Part shown: positions 7,083 through 9,457 of the stretch, one piece after another
Layout of the letters: each line of letters starts with the position of its first letter
How positions within the stretch are numbered: position 1 is the first letter of the stretch
Assembly: GCA_016934135.1 (NCBI GenBank)
Contig: JAFGTK010000350.1
Location: 1 to 9,457 of the forward strand
Direction: 5' to 3'
Length of the DNA stretch: 9,457 nt
Source of the DNA: Deltaproteobacteria bacterium
GTDB taxonomy: Bacteria; Desulfobacterota; Desulfomonilia; UBA1062
Program-made: the position numbers and the translations under genes
Notes under the pieces: generated by a model
Databases searched by the model: none
Told to the model about the DNA's origin: nothing
Seen by the model: only the letters and a program-made list of their open reading frames with translations

Positions 7083-7121
7083 GAAGATTAATTTCCGGTA
7101 ATGTACGGAGGGTTTTTTTGC

Positions 7122-8504
7122 TTATGATATGCCTGGAATGAAAAAGGTAAAGGTGCTGCCTTTCCCCGGAGAGCTCAGAACCTCGGTATCTCCTTTATGT
7201 GCCCGGACAATCGATTGCACAAGCGCCAGGCCCAGTCCGCTGCCCGGTGTGGAGCGACTCTTGTCCCCGCGATAAAATCGCTCGAATATATGGGGAAGAT
7301 CATGTTCTTCAATGCCTGTTCCGGTATCCGTTACCGAGATCCGGATCGATCCGTCTGCCCTTATGGCCTTTATGACGATTTTCCCGGGCGGGTTCGTATG
7401 TTTCAATGCATTGTCGATAAGATTTGCCAGGACACGCTGAAGCCGGGATCTGTCGCCTTTAACCAGCAGCCGTTCCCGTGATATATCCTCGACAAGGTCG
7501 ATCCCCTTGTTTTCTGCAACTGCCTGAAAGAGTTCACATGCATCATGTGCCAGTTCAGCCAGGTCAACTTCTTCTGCTGATAACCGTGCAGCGCCTGAAT
7601 CGGTTTGTGCAATATCGAGCATTGTATTGATCATTTCTGTAAGTCTGTAACTTTCCTCCAAAACCATTGTGGCCATCTCGCGATAATCATGGATGCCCGG
7701 GTCGTGGGACAGGGTTGTCTCGACGATACCGCGTATCCTTGTTATCGGGCTGCGCATATCATGGGCGATATTGTCGGTCACCTCGTTCAATTCCTCTACC
7801 AGGGATTGAATCCTTTCCAGCATGCCGTTAAACGCAACCGCAAGATCGTGAATCTCCTTTCCCTCCCTGCCCAGCGGCACCCTCTGCGTAATATTGCCTT
7901 TATCAATGCTGCTTGCAGTCCTGGTCACCCTCTCTACTGCCGTCATGGCCTTCCTGGATACCAGCCATCCCATAAGTGCACCGGAAAAAAGCATAACCAT
8001 GAAGGCGATGCCGAAGATCTCGCGATAGATATTCTTCAGCGAAGCGTCATTCTCAAGTGTTGAACCGATATGAATTATATTCCCGTCGAATACCATTTTA
8101 TACGCCATCCTGACAGGATACTCCCTGCCCGGAACAGAAACTGTCCGATAAACGATGCCGCCTCGCTGCAATCGTTTTAGGGTATCAGGGTCGACACTGA
8201 TACCGGTCCATGAACTCATATCGGAAGATGCCAGGATTTCCAGGGAAGGGGACAGGAAAGAGTAAAATACACTTTCCACCCCCTCGGACTCTCCTTCGTG
8301 CTGCAGGACAGGCTTCAGCATCTCAATGCCGTTTGAACGGTATAGGTCTTCGAATTCACTTGTTTCATCTTCCAGGCCTTCATCCATCCTTTTGTTCAGG
8401 TTCAAACTCAGTGTCAGATAGGCAAGGACAAAAACAGCGAGGCTTATCAGTGCAAATAACACGGCAAACCATAGAGTGAGCCTTGCCGCAACGGTTTTCA
8501 GCAT
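7122..8504 (-). CDS. HAMP sensor histidine kinase (PmrB/QseC-like)
   Basis: A 460-residue inner-membrane kinase. Helix 1 is at about 10-36, an extracytoplasmic sensor region at ~37-162, helix 2 at ~163-183 and a HAMP linker to ~237. HisKA carries the phosphoacceptor H248 in NIAHDMRSP. The ATPase domain has the N box (NLIDNALKH, N365), G1 (DTGTGIEE, D393), the F box (FERFY, 407-411) and G2 (GSGLGLALV, 421-429). All catalytic motifs are intact. The sensor region is acidic at its start and contains three ExxE motifs (42-45, 47-50, 74-77), a motif used by Salmonella PmrB to bind ferric iron. The gene starts 4 nt after the response-regulator stop, with GAGGAA in the end of that gene as ribosome site. 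Its position ahead of arnT makes control of the arn genes a reasonable inference; the stimulus is unknown. Confidence 0.92.
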   Translation of the reverse strand: MLKTVAARLTLWFAVLFALISLAVFVLAYLTLSLNLNKRMDEGLEDETSEFEDLYRSNGIEMLKPVLQHEGESEGVESVFYSFLSPSLEILASSDMSSWTGISVDPDTLKRLQRGGIVYRTVSVPGREYPVRMAYKMVFDGNIIHIGSTLENDASLKNIYREIFGIAFMVMLFSGALMGWLVSRKAMTAVERVTRTASSIDKGNITQRVPLGREGKEIHDLAVAFNGMLERIQSLVEELNEVTDNIAHDMRSPITRIRGIVETTLSHDPGIHDYREMATMVLEESYRLTEMINTMLDIAQTDSGAARLSAEEVDLAELAHDACELFQAVAENKGIDLVEDISRERLLVKGDRSRLQRVLANLIDNALKHTNPPGKIVIKAIRADGSIRISVTDTGTGIEEHDLPHIFERFYRGDKSRSTPGSGLGLALVQSIVRAHKGDTEVLSSPGKGSTFTFFIPGIS

Positions 8505-8508
8505 GCGC

Positions 8509-9183
8509 TCAGCGTTCCTCCAGCACGTATCCGATTCCGCGTATCGTATGAATCAATTTCTTATCGAAGTCGCGGTCCACCTTATCCCTGAGCCTGCAGA
8601 TCCGAGCCTCCACAATGTTTGTCTGGGGGTCGAAATTATAATCCCACACATGCTCGATAATCATGGTCTTGGACACCACCCTGCCGGTATTGCGCATGAG
8701 GTATTCGAGTAAAGAAAATTCGAGAGACTGGAGTTCTATGGATTTTCCGGCCCTGGATACCTTCCTGCTGAGGATGTCGAGGGAAAGGTCTGCAATATGG
8801 ATGCATGTAGGATCCGCTGAAGATGCAGCCCTCCTTATCAGGGCCTGGATCCGGGCGAGAAGCTCAGCAAAGGCAAAGGGTTTTGCGAGATAGTCATCCC
8901 CTCCCTGCTGGAGCCCCCGGACCTTGTCGTGAACCGAGCTCTTGGCACTCAGGACAAGGACCGGCGTCAGGATATGATCTTTCCTCATTCTTTCGATCAG
9001 GGTCAGGCCGTCGAGTTCCGGCAGCATGATGTCGACAACAGCTGCATCATAGGATTCGCTCAGGGCAAGGGATAATCCGGTATCTCCGTCAGATGCATGC
9101 TCCACGACAAATCCGGCCTGCTTCAGGCCCTTTATAATGAACGATGCGGTTGTCTTATCGTCTTCTACAAGCAGTATATTCAT
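8509..9183 (-). CDS. OmpR/PhoB-family response regulator (PmrA/QseB-like)
   Basis: A 224-residue DNA-binding response regulator, partner of the kinase that follows it. The receiver has acidic residues E7, D8 and D9 (LLVEDD), phosphoacceptor D51 (VVDIMLPELDG), S79 at the switch position (LVLSAK) and K101 (YLAKPF). The C-terminal winged helix includes LEFSLLEYLMRNTGRVVSK, WDYNFDPQTN, VEARICRLRDKVD in the recognition region and the final wing HTIRGIGYVLEE. Length is typical. The start at 9183 is set by the receiver's first strand (MNILLVEDD) with a modest GGAAA ribosome site; an upstream in-frame ATG at 9291 would add 36 residues with no counterpart in the family and would occupy the promoter region. 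It is the first gene of the minus-strand block and probably activates itself and the arn genes when phosphorylated, by analogy with PmrA. Confidence 0.93.
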   Translation of the reverse strand: MNILLVEDDKTTASFIIKGLKQAGFVVEHASDGDTGLSLALSESYDAAVVDIMLPELDGLTLIERMRKDHILTPVLVLSAKSSVHDKVRGLQQGGDDYLAKPFAFAELLARIQALIRRAASSADPTCIHIADLSLDILSRKVSRAGKSIELQSLEFSLLEYLMRNTGRVVSKTMIIEHVWDYNFDPQTNIVEARICRLRDKVDRDFDKKLIHTIRGIGYVLEER

Positions 9184-9349
9184 ATCTTTTCCGTGGGATA
9201 AATGCTCCTGTATCCATAGGATATATTTTTCAGACAGGGAATTCAATATTTTATGGAACGTATATTGTAAAGGTTTATCGGGCTCGTGCATTGAAGAAAC
9301 GAATCACGCCGTTATTATTTGTACTATTGACCACTGGAGGGTTCAACGT
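9184..9349. promoter_or_regulatory. Divergent intergenic region between the response regulator and the right-edge gene
   Basis: This 166-nt AT-rich region must hold the start signals for both divergent genes. On the minus strand TTTACA and downstream AT-rich sequence (around 9250-9275) are a loose promoter candidate; on the plus strand TACTAT at 9322-9327 is a possible -10 without a good -35. A 13-nt palindrome (TATCC-ATA-GGATA, 9211-9223) and a further GGATA at 9196-9200 lie in the regulator leader. GGAGGG at 9336-9341 is a strong ribosome site for the right-edge gene. No promoter here can be called with certainty. Confidence 0.4.
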
Positions 9350-9457
9350 ATGTCTCCTGAGAGAACTATCACAAAAACCCTTTTTACCAGCTTGAGCATC
9401 ATCCTGTTTCTTCTGGTTTCAACACTCGGGTATTTCTGGATATACCAGGAATACCGC
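9350..9457 (+). CDS. N-terminus of a membrane-anchored protein, possibly a sensor (partial, runs off the window)
   Basis: The ATG at 9350, 8 nt after GGAGGG, opens 36 codons to the window edge: MSPERTITKTLFTSLS, then a hydrophobic helix, ending GYFWIYQEYR. A short basic lead, one helix and a charged YQEYR exit resemble the start of membrane sensors with an extracytoplasmic Cache-type domain (histidine kinases or chemoreceptors), common in Desulfobacterota. The domain itself lies outside the window, so the class is inference. The gene is divergent from the response regulator and need not be related to the arn system. Confidence 0.6.
   Translation, partial: MSPERTITKTLFTSLSIILFLLVSTLGYFWIYQEYR

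Noticed and set aside
7094..7120. GC-containing stretch followed by seven Ts, read as a plus-strand terminator
   Set aside because: The inverted repeat before the T-run pairs over only about 3 bp, and no plus-strand gene ends here. On the minus strand it is an A-run and cannot terminate the kinase transcript.
9184..9291. Response regulator starting at ATG 9291 with 36 extra residues
   Set aside because: OmpR-family receivers start directly with the first strand (MNILLVEDD); the extra part has no domain character and covers the likely promoter.
1..9457. CRISPR array, insertion sequence, tRNA or attachment site
   Set aside because: I found no regularly spaced repeats, transposase frames, terminal inverted repeats or tRNA-like cloverleaf sequence on either strand by reading; a covariance or repeat search was not possible here.

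Overview
The window is a compact bacterial region of about 51% GC by eye. It carries one complete pathway island for 4-amino-4-deoxy-L-arabinose (L-Ara4N) modification of lipid A, all on the minus strand, with its own two-component system at the head. Protein style suggests a Gram-negative of the former Deltaproteobacteria (Desulfobacterota-like): separate ArnA domains, GY..YQ.YR-type membrane sensors, and a chemotaxis remnant resembling proteins of that group. This placement is inferred from remembered family resemblance, not from a search.

Layout, left to right: (a) 1-467, plus strand, broken gene ends: the 3' end of an unidentified membrane protein, a wrecked methyl-accepting chemotaxis protein (MCP), and the first ~21 codons of a CheY-type receiver, cut off a few bases from the end of arnD. 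(b) 481-6981, minus strand, six pathway genes, transcribed arnT, arnB, arnC, arnA formyltransferase, arnA decarboxylase, arnD. (c) 7122-9183, minus strand, a HAMP histidine kinase and an OmpR-family response regulator, transcribed ahead of arnT. (d) 9184-9349, a divergent intergenic region. (e) 9350-9457, plus strand, the first 36 codons of a membrane-anchored, possibly sensory protein running off the window.

Together: the decarboxylase oxidises and decarboxylates UDP-glucuronate to UDP-Ara4O; ArnB aminates this to UDP-L-Ara4N; the formyltransferase N-formylates it; ArnC moves Ara4FN to undecaprenyl phosphate; ArnD removes the formyl group; ArnT transfers L-Ara4N to lipid A at the periplasmic face. 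The expected result is a less negative outer membrane and resistance to polymyxin-like peptides. ArnA, one bifunctional protein in enterobacteria, is here two genes joined by an ATGA overlap exactly at the domain boundary. The flippase ArnE/ArnF and UDP-glucose dehydrogenase are not in the window. I see no RNA genes, insertion sequences or CRISPR arrays. The biochemistry is well described; the less ordinary points are the split ArnA, the kinase-regulator-arn arrangement, a cluster of overlapping inverted repeats between arnB and arnC, and the degraded chemotaxis locus at the left edge.
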